Shown piece after piece: positions 8,369 to 17,563 of a stretch of DNA of 64,000 nucleotides. How positions within the stretch are numbered: the first letter of the stretch is position 1; each line of letters begins with the position of its first letter. The notes beneath the pieces were generated by a model that saw only the letters and a list, made by a program, of their open reading frames with translations, did not search any database and was not told where the DNA came from. Made by a program: the position numbers and the translations under genes. The stretch is from NCBI RefSeq assembly GCF_900102965.1, contig NZ_FNGM01000010.1, forward strand, positions 1-64,000. The letters are read 5' to 3'. This DNA is from Paenibacillus jilunlii. Its GTDB lineage: Bacteria > Bacillota > Bacilli > Paenibacillales > Paenibacillaceae.

Positions 8369-9406
8369 TCATAAATTCGCATCCGAGTCCAGACACTCCT
8401 CAATCGCCCGCATTATCCGGTAGGCGCCCCGGCTGTGGTTGCATAGGATGGCGGCTGTAGTGCCGCTGGCCGGATAATAAGCGGAGTGGAAGGATACGCC
8501 GGGATCGTAGCCCATCACATGATATTTATAGATCCCGCCGCCACGCTTCGTAATCCACACCCCGTAGCCGTAATATTCTTCTTTGTCCTCATGAATGTGA
8601 GGAGTAAGCAGCAGTGCAGTCAGCTCCGGTCCCAGCAGCTTATGCTGGAGCAGCCCTTCCCACAGCAGAAGCATATCAGGAGCAGTGATGAACGCGCCGC
8701 CGTCTGCGCCCCCTTTTACCGGAATAGAGTAGATGTTGGTGGTCCAGGTTCCGTCTTCTTGCGCTATGTATCCATGGGCCGTATTGGCGGGAAGTGCATC
8801 CAGTGAAAAATACCCCGAGTCTGCCATCCCGCTAGCCTTGAAGACATATTCCTCCACATAATCCGTAAATGCCATCCCGCCAAGCTTCTCCACAAGCAAG
8901 CCGAGCAGAATGTACCCTGCGTTATTGTAATGGAATCTGGTACCCGGTGTGAATTTCATCGGCAGCTCTTGGAACATAGGAAGGAAGTCCTTAAGCCCCC
9001 GTAACTGATACATTGGCCGTGTTGTCCACAGCGAGGCGAAATCATCCATCGTCTCTTCATCAAAATAATCGGGAATGCCCGAGCTATGGGTCAGCAGGTG
9101 ATGAACGGTGATGTCACTGCTGAACCGGGGAAACGCTGGCTGCTCCAGAATATCCATGACTCTGCTGTCCAGTGCAAGCTTGCCCTGCTCTACCAGCTGG
9201 CAGACGGCAATCGCTGTGAACAGCTTGGAGCCGGAAGCATTGCCATACCGTGTGTCCGGTCGGTTGGGTCTTGTGTCTGCTGTGCTGGCGTAGCCGTATG
9301 CGCCGGAGGCTACAGCATGGTCACCGCTTTTTACTAATATAGTTCCCGAAAAGCTTGTCGCTTCAGGCTCAGATTGAATGATGTTGTGAAGTTGTTCCTG
9401 CGTCAT
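8369..9406 (-). CDS. Beta-lactamase-fold serine hydrolase (PBP4*/class C-like)
   Basis: A 345-residue serine hydrolase of the beta-lactamase/DD-peptidase superfamily. SGSK near residue 57 is the SxxK nucleophile motif, HHLLTHSSGIPDY is characteristic of this family, and YNN (FHYNNAGYILLG) is the YxN motif. The C-terminal third has a serine/His-containing strand (PGVSFHSAYYP) in place of KTG. There is no signal peptide, so it is probably cytoplasmic and may act on D-peptides or esters. AGGAGG (complement of 9415-9420) sets the start at 9406; the open frame continues upstream to 9526 without a better site. Confidence 0.85.
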   Translation of the reverse strand: MTQEQLHNIIQSEPEATSFSGTILVKSGDHAVASGAYGYASTADTRPNRPDTRYGNASGSKLFTAIAVCQLVEQGKLALDSRVMDILEQPAFPRFSSDITVHHLLTHSSGIPDYFDEETMDDFASLWTTRPMYQLRGLKDFLPMFQELPMKFTPGTRFHYNNAGYILLGLLVEKLGGMAFTDYVEEYVFKASGMADSGYFSLDALPANTAHGYIAQEDGTWTTNIYSIPVKGGADGGAFITAPDMLLLWEGLLQHKLLGPELTALLLTPHIHEDKEEYYGYGVWITKRGGGIYKYHVMGYDPGVSFHSAYYPASGTTAAILCNHSRGAYRIMRAIEECLDSDANL

Positions 9407-9449
9407 GATGTTGTCCTCCTGATATATTTTCTGCTTCCTTGTCTGATAA

Positions 9450-9650
9450 GGTTGGCGTGATTGTATTTTCTGCAGTAGAATGCTCGCTTTCCGGTGGAAA
9501 ATCGCCTTCTGTTGTATTCTGTGCAATTGATCTTAGCGAATGTAGGCCAAAAGCGCCATTTCCCAGTAATCTGCTGCAGGGAGTGCAATAGATTCTATTA
9601 TTCAATGAATTGAAGGGGAATCTGCTGTAGAAAGTGCAATAGAATGTGTC
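9450..9650 (+). repeat. Dispersed GTGCAATAGA composite repeat, copy 1
   Basis: Successive sub-repeats follow the pattern CTGYTGTAnnnnGTGCAATNGA: near 9510 (CTGTTGTATTCTGTGCAATT), 9570 (CTGCTGCAGGGAGTGCAATA) and 9622 (CTGCTGTAGAAAGTGCAATA). The same ordered set occurs near 21.0, 45.5 and 60.6 kb. The rest of the 600-bp gap (9407-10008) shows no convincing gene. Confidence 0.75.
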
Positions 9651-10008
9651 TCTGGCGGAACAGCTAATGTCCGGCATCTGCAATTCCAGGTTTCTTCCAA
9701 CTTTCGGTGACCCGTATTCGGTGCCCGTTTATCTGCTTGCTTCTTATTCACGATATCATGACGCCTGATGAGAAGATATGCCGACTTCTTTTAGAATGGT
9801 TTATTCCTTCTGCCTTCCCCGTATGCTCTCTGTTTGCTCCTAATCACATGCTGTCCGGTGCAGAACGAACGCCTTGCGTAAGGTTTATCTGCAAAGGACA
9901 AGAAAAGCAGCGCAGTTTTGGCAGGGCGGTACATTGTGGAGCGTTTGGAATTTAAGATAGTATAACTCTAACAGATTGAGAGACAGCACATCCGGGGAGG
10001 AATTATAA

Positions 10009-10959
10009 ATGGCACTTCATCAGACGATAACGGTTTTGAACACGATGGACAGCGCTTATGTAAATGGAGAGCAGATCAGGCAGCTGTTCGCTGCGTATCC
10101 TGCGGTTCAGGTAGAAGTGAGGAAAGTTGAAGGCGATAAAGGCAGCACAGAATTCGTGAAAATTACCATCCCGGGCAGTGAAGGCAAGGGAGCGGGCGGC
10201 AAAGCGCCAACGTTTGGCATAGTGGGCAGACTGGGCGGGATCGGGGCGCGCCCCGGACGGATCGGGATTGTCTCGGATGCGGACGGAGCAGTGGCGGCGG
10301 TCGCTTCAGCACTGAAGCTGGCCGATATGCAGTCCAAGGGAGATGTTCTGAAGGGCGATGTGCTGGTCACGACACATATCTGCCCGGATGCGCCGACCCT
10401 GCCGCATGAACCGGTGGATTTCATGGACTCTCCGGTCGATATTCTGCAGATGAATGAGCATGAGGTGCTCCCGGAGATGGAAGCGGTTCTGTCCATTGAC
10501 ACCACGAAAGGCAACCGTGTAATCAATCATAAAGGAATTGCGATTTCACCTACCGTCAAGGAAGGCTACATCCTGCGGGTGAGCGAAGACCTGCTGCGTC
10601 TTCTGGAAATGACGACCGGCCAGCTTCCGGTGACGTTTCCGGTGACGACCCAGGACATCACCCCATACGGCAATGACCTCTACCATATTAATTCAATTCT
10701 TCAGCCCGCCGTGGCTACGGATGCTCCGGTGGTCGGTCTGGCAATTACCGCCCAGTCCATGGTTCCGGGCTGCGGAACCGGGGCCAGCCATGAGGTCGAC
10801 ATCGCGTCGGCGGTCCGTTTTGCCATTGAGACGGCGAAGGAATTCACCCAAAGCCTGTGCTCGTTCTATAATCCTGCCGAATTCAAGCGCATTACAGAGC
10901 TGTACGGCTCTATGAAAGTACTGCAAACCTCCGGCAAACCGGCAGTCCCGACAGTCTGA
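10009..10959 (+). CDS. DUF1177 family protein
   Basis: A 316-residue cytoplasmic protein that resembles DUF1177 throughout. Conspicuous conserved stretches are FGIVGRLGGIGARPG, the metal-ligand-like VTTHICPDAP, PVDFMDSPVD, and a Gly-rich SMVPGCGTGASHEVD near residue 265. The biochemical role of DUF1177 is not established; the His and Asp residues in THICPDAPTLPHEP suggest a metalloenzyme, which is inference. GGGGAGG is well placed 8 nt before the ATG. It is first in a run with AroM, an M29-like peptidase and an Asp/Glu racemase family protein, all close together on one strand. Confidence 0.85.
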   Translation: MALHQTITVLNTMDSAYVNGEQIRQLFAAYPAVQVEVRKVEGDKGSTEFVKITIPGSEGKGAGGKAPTFGIVGRLGGIGARPGRIGIVSDADGAVAAVASALKLADMQSKGDVLKGDVLVTTHICPDAPTLPHEPVDFMDSPVDILQMNEHEVLPEMEAVLSIDTTKGNRVINHKGIAISPTVKEGYILRVSEDLLRLLEMTTGQLPVTFPVTTQDITPYGNDLYHINSILQPAVATDAPVVGLAITAQSMVPGCGTGASHEVDIASAVRFAIETAKEFTQSLCSFYNPAEFKRITELYGSMKVLQTSGKPAVPTV

Positions 10960-11024
10960 TGTGGTGCGCATCCATTCTTAACCATGAGGCCGGGCCGGAG
11001 CGGAGGCTTGAGGAGGGAACAAGG

Positions 11025-11693
11025 TTGAAGCAAATAGGACTGATTACCATTGGGCAAGCCCCGAGGACCGATGTGGCCCCCATCCTGGAGAAATATCTGG
11101 AAGGGCGCGCGGAACTGGTCCAGTCCGGGGTGCTGGACGGCTTCACTCCGGCACAGGTCCGGGAGTATTACACTCCCGGGGAAGGAGAGTACGTCCTGAC
11201 CTCCCGGATGCGGGACGGCTCAGCCGCGGTTGTCTCCAGAGAACGGATAAAGTCCGTTCTCCAAGGGAAAATTGATGCCATGGAAGCTTCAGGAATTAAG
11301 ACGATTCTGCTGCTCTGTACCGGGGAGTTCCCGGGCCTGCGCACAGTCCGGGCGCATTTGATCGAGCCGGACCGGATTATTCCCCCGGTGGTGCAGGCTT
11401 TGACCGGCAAGCGCCGCCTGGGCCTGATCGGCCCCTTGCCCGAGCAGGAGCAGAACCTGAACGAGAAGTTTGCCGCGTCAGGCACTGCTTTGCCTTTTGC
11501 CGCAGTCTCTCCGTATACCGGAAGCGAAGCTGATTTTCGTGCGGCAGCAGAGAAGCTGAAGGACCGGGCAGATGTGATTGTGCTTGACTGTATGGGCTAT
11601 CTGGAGCAGCATAGACAGTGGGCGGCATCAGCCGGGGTCCCTGTCGTGCTGTCCAATGCGCTGATGGGGAAGCTGATCGCCGAAATGGTGTAA
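11025..11693 (+). CDS. aroM: AroM family protein
   Basis: A 222-residue protein matching E. coli AroM in length (about 225). It starts KQIGLITIGQAPRTD and carries the internal cysteines LLCTGEFPGL and VLDCMGY, the two-Cys arrangement of Asp/Glu/hydantoin racemase-like folds. AGGAGG (11011-11016) lies 8 nt before the TTG at 11025, which is preferred over the ATG at 10959 that would overlap the DUF1177 stop. AroM has no established activity. Next to a genuine racemase-family gene and peptidases, a role in amino acid or peptide catabolism is more plausible here than the historic aromatic-pathway name. Confidence 0.87.
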   Translation: MKQIGLITIGQAPRTDVAPILEKYLEGRAELVQSGVLDGFTPAQVREYYTPGEGEYVLTSRMRDGSAAVVSRERIKSVLQGKIDAMEASGIKTILLLCTGEFPGLRTVRAHLIEPDRIIPPVVQALTGKRRLGLIGPLPEQEQNLNEKFAASGTALPFAAVSPYTGSEADFRAAAEKLKDRADVIVLDCMGYLEQHRQWAASAGVPVVLSNALMGKLIAEMV

Positions 11694-11709
11694 TCAGGAG
11701 GAAGTTAAC

Positions 11710-12654
11710 ATGAGTGAACAACGGATCACAATCAGTATGAATGTCCTGAAGGACTGTCTGGGGCTTGGCAGCCATGAACAGCTTGTTGTAGTAGCGGATG
11801 ACGACAAGCGGGAGCTTGCGGAATCGGTCTACGAAGCAGGCAAACGGCTTGGTGCCGAGACGGTGCTGATGGTTATGAAGGAACGGAGCCGGTCCGGCGA
11901 AGAGCCGCCGGCCGCCATTGCCGAAGCGATGGCCAAATCGGATGTGGCGGTATGCATTACAACTCATTCGATGACCCATACGGCGGCACGCAAGCAGGCG
12001 GCAGCTGCTGGCACCCGGGTTGCTACCATGCCGGGGATGACCGATGATATGTTCAGTCAAGGGGCGATAACAGCGGACTATGGGCAGGTGAAAATCTTGA
12101 CCGAGCGGGTAGCCGCGCTTTTGTCCGAGAGCCGCAGTGTCCGCATTGAGAAGGATGGATTAAGCTTATCCTTCTCCACTGAGGGACGGGAAGGCATCCT
12201 TAGTACAGGGCTTTATCTGAATCCCGGGGAATCCGGCAATCTGCCTTCGGGTGAAGCCTATATCGCACCGCTCGAAGGCACTGCTTCAGGGAGCATCAAG
12301 GTAGACGGCTCCGTTGCCGGAATCGGCGCTCTAAGCAGTCCGATGGTGCTTACCGTGGAGCAGGGCCGCCTGACCGCAGCCGAAGGCGAAGGCGGGGACA
12401 AGCTGCTGGAGCTGCTGGGCACAGGCGATGGCCGGCTGCTCGGCGAATTCGGGATCGGGACGAACAACAAGGCGAGAATCACCGGCGTTGTGCTGGAGGA
12501 TGAGAAGGTGTACGGGACGATTCATGTGGCTTTTGGCAGCAATAATACCTTTGGCGGAGTGGTAGCCGCAGGAGTGCACATCGATGCTGTTGTGATGAAG
12601 CCGGATGTCTATCTGGATGACAAGCTGATTATGCGTGGCGGAGAACTGCTGTAG
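11710..12654 (+). CDS. M29-like aminopeptidase (leucyl aminopeptidase / aminopeptidase T family)
   Basis: A 314-residue protein resembling the thermophilic aminopeptidase (M29) family. Metal-ligand motifs cluster in the C-terminal half: EFGIGTNNKA near 255, HVAFGSNNTFGG near 274 and the final HIDAVVMKPD. The N-terminal half is a Rossmann-like domain (LVVVADDDKRELAES...). NicX-type dioxygenases share this fold, so dipeptide hydrolysis is likely but not certain. The gene starts 16 bp after aroM with GGAGGAAG before the ATG. Confidence 0.8.
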   Translation: MSEQRITISMNVLKDCLGLGSHEQLVVVADDDKRELAESVYEAGKRLGAETVLMVMKERSRSGEEPPAAIAEAMAKSDVAVCITTHSMTHTAARKQAAAAGTRVATMPGMTDDMFSQGAITADYGQVKILTERVAALLSESRSVRIEKDGLSLSFSTEGREGILSTGLYLNPGESGNLPSGEAYIAPLEGTASGSIKVDGSVAGIGALSSPMVLTVEQGRLTAAEGEGGDKLLELLGTGDGRLLGEFGIGTNNKARITGVVLEDEKVYGTIHVAFGSNNTFGGVVAAGVHIDAVVMKPDVYLDDKLIMRGGELL

Positions 12655-12663
12655 ATTGAAAAT

Positions 12664-12712
12664 GGCGGCCGGACCGATATAGGCTGCCGGACTGATATAG
12701 GCTGCCGGACAG
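12664..12712 (+). repeat. Short tandem repeat, 18 bp x about 2.6
   Basis: GCTGCCGGACTGATATAG-like units are repeated just before the racemase-family gene. The third copy runs into its AGGAGG ribosome binding site. Confidence 0.7.
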
Positions 12713-12722
12713 GAGGAAAAGG

Positions 12723-13379
12723 ATGCTGGGAATTATACGCGTCATTACGCTGGAGGAGGAAGCGGCGGTTCATCTGCACGGAGCGCTCATTGAGCGCCGC
12801 TTCGGGCTGCCCGTGATGAGCCGCTGCATTCAGGATCAGCCCCAGGGGGTCTTTGATAGGGAGACGGAAGCACAATCGGTCCCCAAAATTATTGCCCTGG
12901 CCCGCGAGCTGGAACGCAGCGGCTGCACGGCCATCGGGATCAGCTGTGCGGCAGATCCCGCACTGGAGGAAGCCAGAGCCGAGGTCCGGGTGCCCGTACT
13001 GGGGGCGGGCTCCTGTGCCGCTCATGCCGCGATGGCGTATTCTACCCGGGTGGGGGTGCTGACCATCCTCACGGAGGTTCCGCCCTTGATCCGAAGCATA
13101 CTCGGAGAGGCTTACGTGGGCATGGACCGTCCGGACGGAGTCCGGACGACGCTGGATCTGAACACGCCCGGCGGCCGGGCCGGTGCGCTGGCTGCGGCTG
13201 CGCGGCTCAAGGAGCGCGGTGCGGAGGCCATAGTTCTCGCCTGCACCGGCTTCGCCACCATCGGGCTGGCGGCAGAACTGGAAGAGAAGCTGGGCATCCG
13301 CGCGCTGGACCCGATCCTGTCGCTCGGCGCGATGGCGGCATCTGCGGCTTCACTGCCGGGGCTTCTCCGGCGGCAATAG
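12723..13379 (+). CDS. Aspartate/glutamate/hydantoin racemase family protein
   Basis: A 218-residue protein of the two-cysteine racemase superfamily. The catalytic cysteines are visible in AIGISCAADP (N-terminal lobe) and VLACTGFATIG (C-terminal lobe). Family members racemise Asp, Glu or hydantoins, or act as maleate isomerase or arylmalonate decarboxylase. Together with peptidases and a peptide transporter, processing of D-residues or hydantoin-type compounds is plausible. AGGAGG precedes the ATG by about 6 nt. A strong terminator follows, ending the DUF1177-aroM-peptidase-racemase unit. Confidence 0.85.
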   Translation: MLGIIRVITLEEEAAVHLHGALIERRFGLPVMSRCIQDQPQGVFDRETEAQSVPKIIALARELERSGCTAIGISCAADPALEEARAEVRVPVLGAGSCAAHAAMAYSTRVGVLTILTEVPPLIRSILGEAYVGMDRPDGVRTTLDLNTPGGRAGALAAAARLKERGAEAIVLACTGFATIGLAAELEEKLGIRALDPILSLGAMAASAASLPGLLRRQ

Positions 13380-13409
13380 CCGGAGCGGGAATGCCTTTAT
13401 ATGATCTGC

Positions 13410-13455
13410 AAAAGCGGGTACCTTCTTATTCTTAGGAAGGTATCTGCTTTTTTTT
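13410..13455 (+). terminator. Rho-independent terminator after the racemase-family gene
   Basis: AAAAGCGGGTACCTTC pairs with GAAGGTATCTGCTTTT (two wobble pairs), loop TTATTCTTAG, then eight T. The rest of the gap to 13732 shows no supported gene. Confidence 0.88.
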
Positions 13456-13732
13456 GCATATCAGAAAGTATGGATTGGGGTCCCCCAGTTGCGGACTGGA
13501 AAAGCGTTATTTGGTGGAATATGCCTATACTCAAGAGCTTGCGGACTCAGAATCCGTTAATTGGGGAATAGATGTTTCTCTTCTTAACGTAAACCTCCCC
13601 TTGCCGAGGAATGCAAAGCGATTCTGCTTGTGGTGATTCGACAAATTCTGATAAAATATTCGGAAGTTGAGGTTTGGCATACTTCAGGAAAATTCATGAA
13701 ATACTGAAGACAGCAGAAGGGGGAAGGGACCA

Positions 13733-15259
13733 ATGAATACTCGGGGCATAACCTTAAGAGAACTGATGCAGCTTCCGATTCTGTCCAAGGCGACCGTGAT
13801 CAGCGGCGTGCAGGGGCTGGACCGGGTGGTGAGATTTGTGGATGTTATGGAGGTTCCTGATCTGAAGGGTTGGATCAGCGAAGGCGTGATGCTGCTGACC
13901 ACAGCGTATTCTATCCGCCATGATCCTTCGCTGCTGACCGAGCTGATCTACACCTTGGACCAATTAGGCGCAGCGGCGCTGGCGATTAAGCCGGCGCGTT
14001 TCCTCAAGGAAATTCCGCAGGGGGCGATTGAGGCGAGCAATGACTGCGGACTGCCGATTGTGGAGATTCCGCCGGAAATCCCCTACACGGATATCACGCA
14101 GCCTGTCATGGAGCTGCTGCTGGGCCGCCAAGCCATGCTTCTGCGCCGTGCGGAGGAAGTCTACCGGACCCTGACCACAATGGTACTGGAGAATAGCGGA
14201 ATACAGGCGGTGAGTGACAATGTGGCTGATTTTTTAAAAGCGCCTGTAGCTCTGGTTGATCCGGAGCGGAACATCATCGTTTCTTCGCCATCCCGGTTCG
14301 ATTGGTCGCAGGCGGCACAGCCGCTGAGCTGGAACATTCATGTAGACCGGCGGACGGTAGCCAGGCTGCTGGTGGATAAAGAACAGCTGGATGATATGGA
14401 GGAGGTCGGGATCGAGCAGGCCCGGCTGGTGTTCGCCCTGGAGCTGATGCGGAAAAAAGTAGCCGAGGATACGGAGTTCCGGCTGCGCGGCAACTTCATT
14501 GATGAGCTGCTTACGCCTCCTTTGCCCTCCAGGCATGAAGTGGAGCGCCGGGCGCGCCAGCTGGGGATGAACCCCGAGCACAAATGGGAGGTAGCGGTGA
14601 TCGAAGGGGAGACTGCGCCGAATGAGGAGACGGTGAACCGGCTGCTGGAGCAGGAAGCGCGCAAACGCGGCGTCACCCCCCATGCGGAATTCCGTTCGAA
14701 CCGGGCGGTGCTGTTTCTGCCGACGCCGGAAGGCCGCAAATTCGGCGTTGCCGCAGACAAGGGGACATCGTGGGCAGTGACACTGGAAGGCTGGCTGTCG
14801 GACAAAACAGAAGGTCTGGGCGGCTACCGGACAGGAGTGGGGACTTCGGAATACCTCTGGGATATTCAGACCAGCTACAATGAAGCCCGCAAAGCGCTGT
14901 CCGTCGCCAAACGCCTGGGTCAGGGGGCGGGCGGAGTGACCCGCTACGAAGAGATCGAGGTGTACCATCTGCTGGAAGGACTGGACAGGGAGGGCTTTGC
15001 CGCCTTGTTCGAGCGCAAGCTGGGCAAGCTGCTGCAGTATGACCAGGAGCATGACAGCAATATGCTGCTGACCTTTTATCATTACCTGGAGTGCCGGGGG
15101 AGCCTAATTGAAACGGCAAACAGCCTCTATATCCACCGCAATTCGGTCAAATACAGACTGGAACGTATCCGTGACATTACGGGCTTTGATCTGAATGATC
15201 CGCGCGAGCAGTTTGTCTGTCATTTGTGCCTGATTTACTACTACCTGCAGGAAAAATAG
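13733..15259 (+). CDS. PucR family transcriptional regulator
   Basis: A 508-residue regulator with the N-terminal PucR domain (about 1-125, ITLRELMQLPILSKATVISG...) and the C-terminal helix-turn-helix of the CdaR/PucR type (about 445-505, with SLIETANSLYIHRNSVKYRL). The middle is a GGDEF-like or GAF-like sensory segment typical of the family. PucR proteins activate purine/allantoin or amino acid catabolic genes in response to the substrate. It lies between the DUF1177-racemase unit and the dpp operon, so it is the natural local activator of both, which is inference. Confidence 0.9.
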   Translation: MNTRGITLRELMQLPILSKATVISGVQGLDRVVRFVDVMEVPDLKGWISEGVMLLTTAYSIRHDPSLLTELIYTLDQLGAAALAIKPARFLKEIPQGAIEASNDCGLPIVEIPPEIPYTDITQPVMELLLGRQAMLLRRAEEVYRTLTTMVLENSGIQAVSDNVADFLKAPVALVDPERNIIVSSPSRFDWSQAAQPLSWNIHVDRRTVARLLVDKEQLDDMEEVGIEQARLVFALELMRKKVAEDTEFRLRGNFIDELLTPPLPSRHEVERRARQLGMNPEHKWEVAVIEGETAPNEETVNRLLEQEARKRGVTPHAEFRSNRAVLFLPTPEGRKFGVAADKGTSWAVTLEGWLSDKTEGLGGYRTGVGTSEYLWDIQTSYNEARKALSVAKRLGQGAGGVTRYEEIEVYHLLEGLDREGFAALFERKLGKLLQYDQEHDSNMLLTFYHYLECRGSLIETANSLYIHRNSVKYRLERIRDITGFDLNDPREQFVCHLCLIYYYLQEK

Positions 15260-15322
15260 TATGGATTGACATTTTTATGGGCTGACGCGTTAGAAAAGGT
15301 GACATATAAGCGTGGTTGTAGT

Positions 15323-15353
15323 GCACAATCGACAAACGGTTGTGCTTTTTTTT
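15323..15353 (+). terminator. Rho-independent terminator after the pucR-like gene
   Basis: GCACAATCG pairs with CGGTTGTGC (one wobble), loop ACAAA, then eight T. Confidence 0.88.
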
Positions 15354-15513
15354 AGCTGAACGGGACGTAGTGAGGGGTTCAAAATCTATGTAGAATTAGC
15401 ACAACTACTACAGAGACTCCAAAAACCGCATGGTACCTGACATGGAGCCTGCGGCAGCAGCACAGGTGCGGCTGGAAGTATGAAGGCAACAGAGCTTAAA
15501 GGGGGTTGATTCA

Positions 15514-16524
15514 TTGTTTGCTTACACATTAAAAAGACTGGCGCAGATGATTCCGGCCTTGCTCGGGATCATCGTGATCACGTTCATTCTCTCCAGAGTA
15601 TTGCCGGGCGATCCCGCCATCATGCTGGCCGGGGAACAGGCCCCGGAGGAGACAGTCAACAAAATCCGCCAGGACATGGGGCTGGACAAGCCGCTGTACA
15701 TTCAGTTTTTCAGTTATTTCGGCCAGCTGTTCCAGGGGAATATCGGCTATGCCTATCATACGGGGCATTCGGTGGCGAGTGATCTGGCAACACGGTTCCC
15801 GGCCACTCTGGAGCTGACGCTTGCGAGCATTCTGATTGCCATCCTGGTGGCAATTCCTGTAGGCATTATCGCCGCTACCCGCAAGGAGTCGATCCTGGAC
15901 CATATCTCACGTGTCTTTTCATTAATAGGCGCATGTGTGCCGATCTTCTGGCTGGGTCTGATGTTCATTTATATCTTTTATTCGATTCTTGGCTGGGCAC
16001 CTGCTCCAATGGGACGAATCAGCGGAGATCTGAATCCGCCGTCGCATATTACCGGGCTGTATGTCCTGGACAGTATTTTATCGGGAGATCTCATCGCGTT
16101 AAAAAGCAGTATCGTCCACCTGGTGCTTCCGGCGATTTGCCTCAGTACAGGCACGATGGCCATCGTGGCCCGCATGACCCGCTCCAGCATGCTGGAGGTC
16201 GTCGATCAGGACTTCGTCCGGACCGCCCGGGCCAAAGGGCTCAAGGAATCCGCCGTTATTTACAAGCACGCGCTGGTCAATGCTCTGATTCCAACGCTGA
16301 CGGTGCTCGGACTGCAGTTTGGTTATCTGATGGGGGGCGCGGTGATCACGGAGACCATCTTTTCCTGGCCGGGTATCGGCGGCTATGTTACGGACTCCAT
16401 TCTGGCTGCGGATTACGCGCCGATTCAGGCCTTCACGCTGGTCAGCGCCATACTCTACTGCGGCATCAACCTGGCAGTTGATCTGATCTACGGCCTGATT
16501 GATCCGCGAATCCGCTATGAATAA
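15514..16524 (+). CDS. dppB: Dipeptide/oligopeptide ABC transporter permease (DppB type)
   Basis: First inner-membrane permease of a peptide importer. The 336-residue protein has about six transmembrane helices, starts with the usual MFAYTLKRLAQMIPALLGI, and has the EAA-type cytoplasmic loop (VRTARAKGLKESAVIYKHALVNALIPTL is the region). AAAGGGGG (15498-15505) is 8 nt before a TTG start. It is followed 30 bp later by the second permease. A substrate-binding lipoprotein, an M20 enzyme and two ATPases complete the system. Confidence 0.92.
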   Translation: MFAYTLKRLAQMIPALLGIIVITFILSRVLPGDPAIMLAGEQAPEETVNKIRQDMGLDKPLYIQFFSYFGQLFQGNIGYAYHTGHSVASDLATRFPATLELTLASILIAILVAIPVGIIAATRKESILDHISRVFSLIGACVPIFWLGLMFIYIFYSILGWAPAPMGRISGDLNPPSHITGLYVLDSILSGDLIALKSSIVHLVLPAICLSTGTMAIVARMTRSSMLEVVDQDFVRTARAKGLKESAVIYKHALVNALIPTLTVLGLQFGYLMGGAVITETIFSWPGIGGYVTDSILAADYAPIQAFTLVSAILYCGINLAVDLIYGLIDPRIRYE

Positions 16525-16554
16525 ACCGACGTTCCGTACAAGGAGGAGATTACA

Positions 16555-17454
16555 TTGAGCACGGCAGCACACTCAGCGCAGGGCAGTCCTACAGCGCCCG
16601 CAGCTGCTCACAAACCCAAAACACTGATCACCCTGCTTCTGCATAACCGGCTTGCTGCACTCGGCCTTGTGCTTATTCTGATCTGGACCGTGACCGCACT
16701 GATCGCGCCCTGGATTGCTCCGCATGATCCCTATCTGACGGACATGGCGAACAAATTGCAGGCACCCTCCGGCAGCCATTGGTTCGGAACGGACAACTTC
16801 GGCCGGGATATCTTCAGCCGGGTGCTCTACGGAGCACGAATCAGCATCTGGACCGGCCTCATCGCTGTAGCGATCTCGTTTCTGATCGGGGTCCCGCTTG
16901 GAGGGGTCGCCGCCTACTACGGCGGACGGACCGGAACGATTATCATGCGCCTCATGGATGTTCTGCTCTCCTTCCCGTCCCTGGTGCTGTCTATGGCGAT
17001 CGCCGCTTCCATCGGGGCTGGCCTGACCAGTGCGATGATCGCGGTCGGCATCGTCGGCATTCCGGAGTTTGCGCGGCTGATGTTCGGCCAGACCGTCTCG
17101 CTCCGGGAGAAGGAATATGTGGAAGCGAGCCGGGCCATCGGGGTGAAGAACTCGGTCATTCTCTACCGGCATATTCTCCCGAACGCCCTCGCCCCGCTGA
17201 TGGTACAGGCCACGCTGGGCATGGGCTTCGCCATCCTGACGGCGTCGAGCCTCAGCTTTCTCGGCCTTGGCGTCAAACCTCCGATTGCCGAGTGGGGCGC
17301 AATGATCTCGGAAGGCAGGGAATATATTATCTCCGGCCAGTGGTGGCTGGTCACCTTCCCGGGCCTCGGGATTGCCACCTCGATTCTTGGCTTCAATCTG
17401 CTCGGCGACGGGTTCCGGGATGTGCTTGATCCACGGTTGCGTTCGGGCAAATAA
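16555..17454 (+). CDS. dppC: Dipeptide/oligopeptide ABC transporter permease (DppC type)
   Basis: Second permease, 299 residues, with the DppC-type N-terminal cytoplasmic extension and first helix, then the characteristic GTDNFGRDIFSRVLYGARIS segment at about 75-94 and an EAA loop (EYVEASRAIGVKNSVI). AGGAGG (16541-16546) lies 8 nt before a TTG start. A CGGCGG/CCGCCG hairpin at 17464-17481, between this stop and the binding protein gene, could stabilise or attenuate the mRNA. Confidence 0.92.
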   Translation: MSTAAHSAQGSPTAPAAAHKPKTLITLLLHNRLAALGLVLILIWTVTALIAPWIAPHDPYLTDMANKLQAPSGSHWFGTDNFGRDIFSRVLYGARISIWTGLIAVAISFLIGVPLGGVAAYYGGRTGTIIMRLMDVLLSFPSLVLSMAIAASIGAGLTSAMIAVGIVGIPEFARLMFGQTVSLREKEYVEASRAIGVKNSVILYRHILPNALAPLMVQATLGMGFAILTASSLSFLGLGVKPPIAEWGAMISEGREYIISGQWWLVTFPGLGIATSILGFNLLGDGFRDVLDPRLRSGK

Positions 17455-17563
17455 AAGGAGAGCCGGCGGCTAAGTCCGCCGCTGCTCCGGATACACAGCC
17501 CGGTATAGATAAATCAGCAGCAACATATTTGTAGCCAGTGTATAGAAAAGGGAGGAATTATTG

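Noticed and set aside
9707..9955. 82-codon frame upstream of the DUF1177 gene
   Set aside because: No ribosome binding site, no family resemblance and no conserved pattern; probably chance in repeat-flanked DNA.
13454..13636. 60-codon frame after the racemase-family terminator
   Set aside because: It begins in the terminator's T tract, lacks a ribosome binding site and reads as non-coding.
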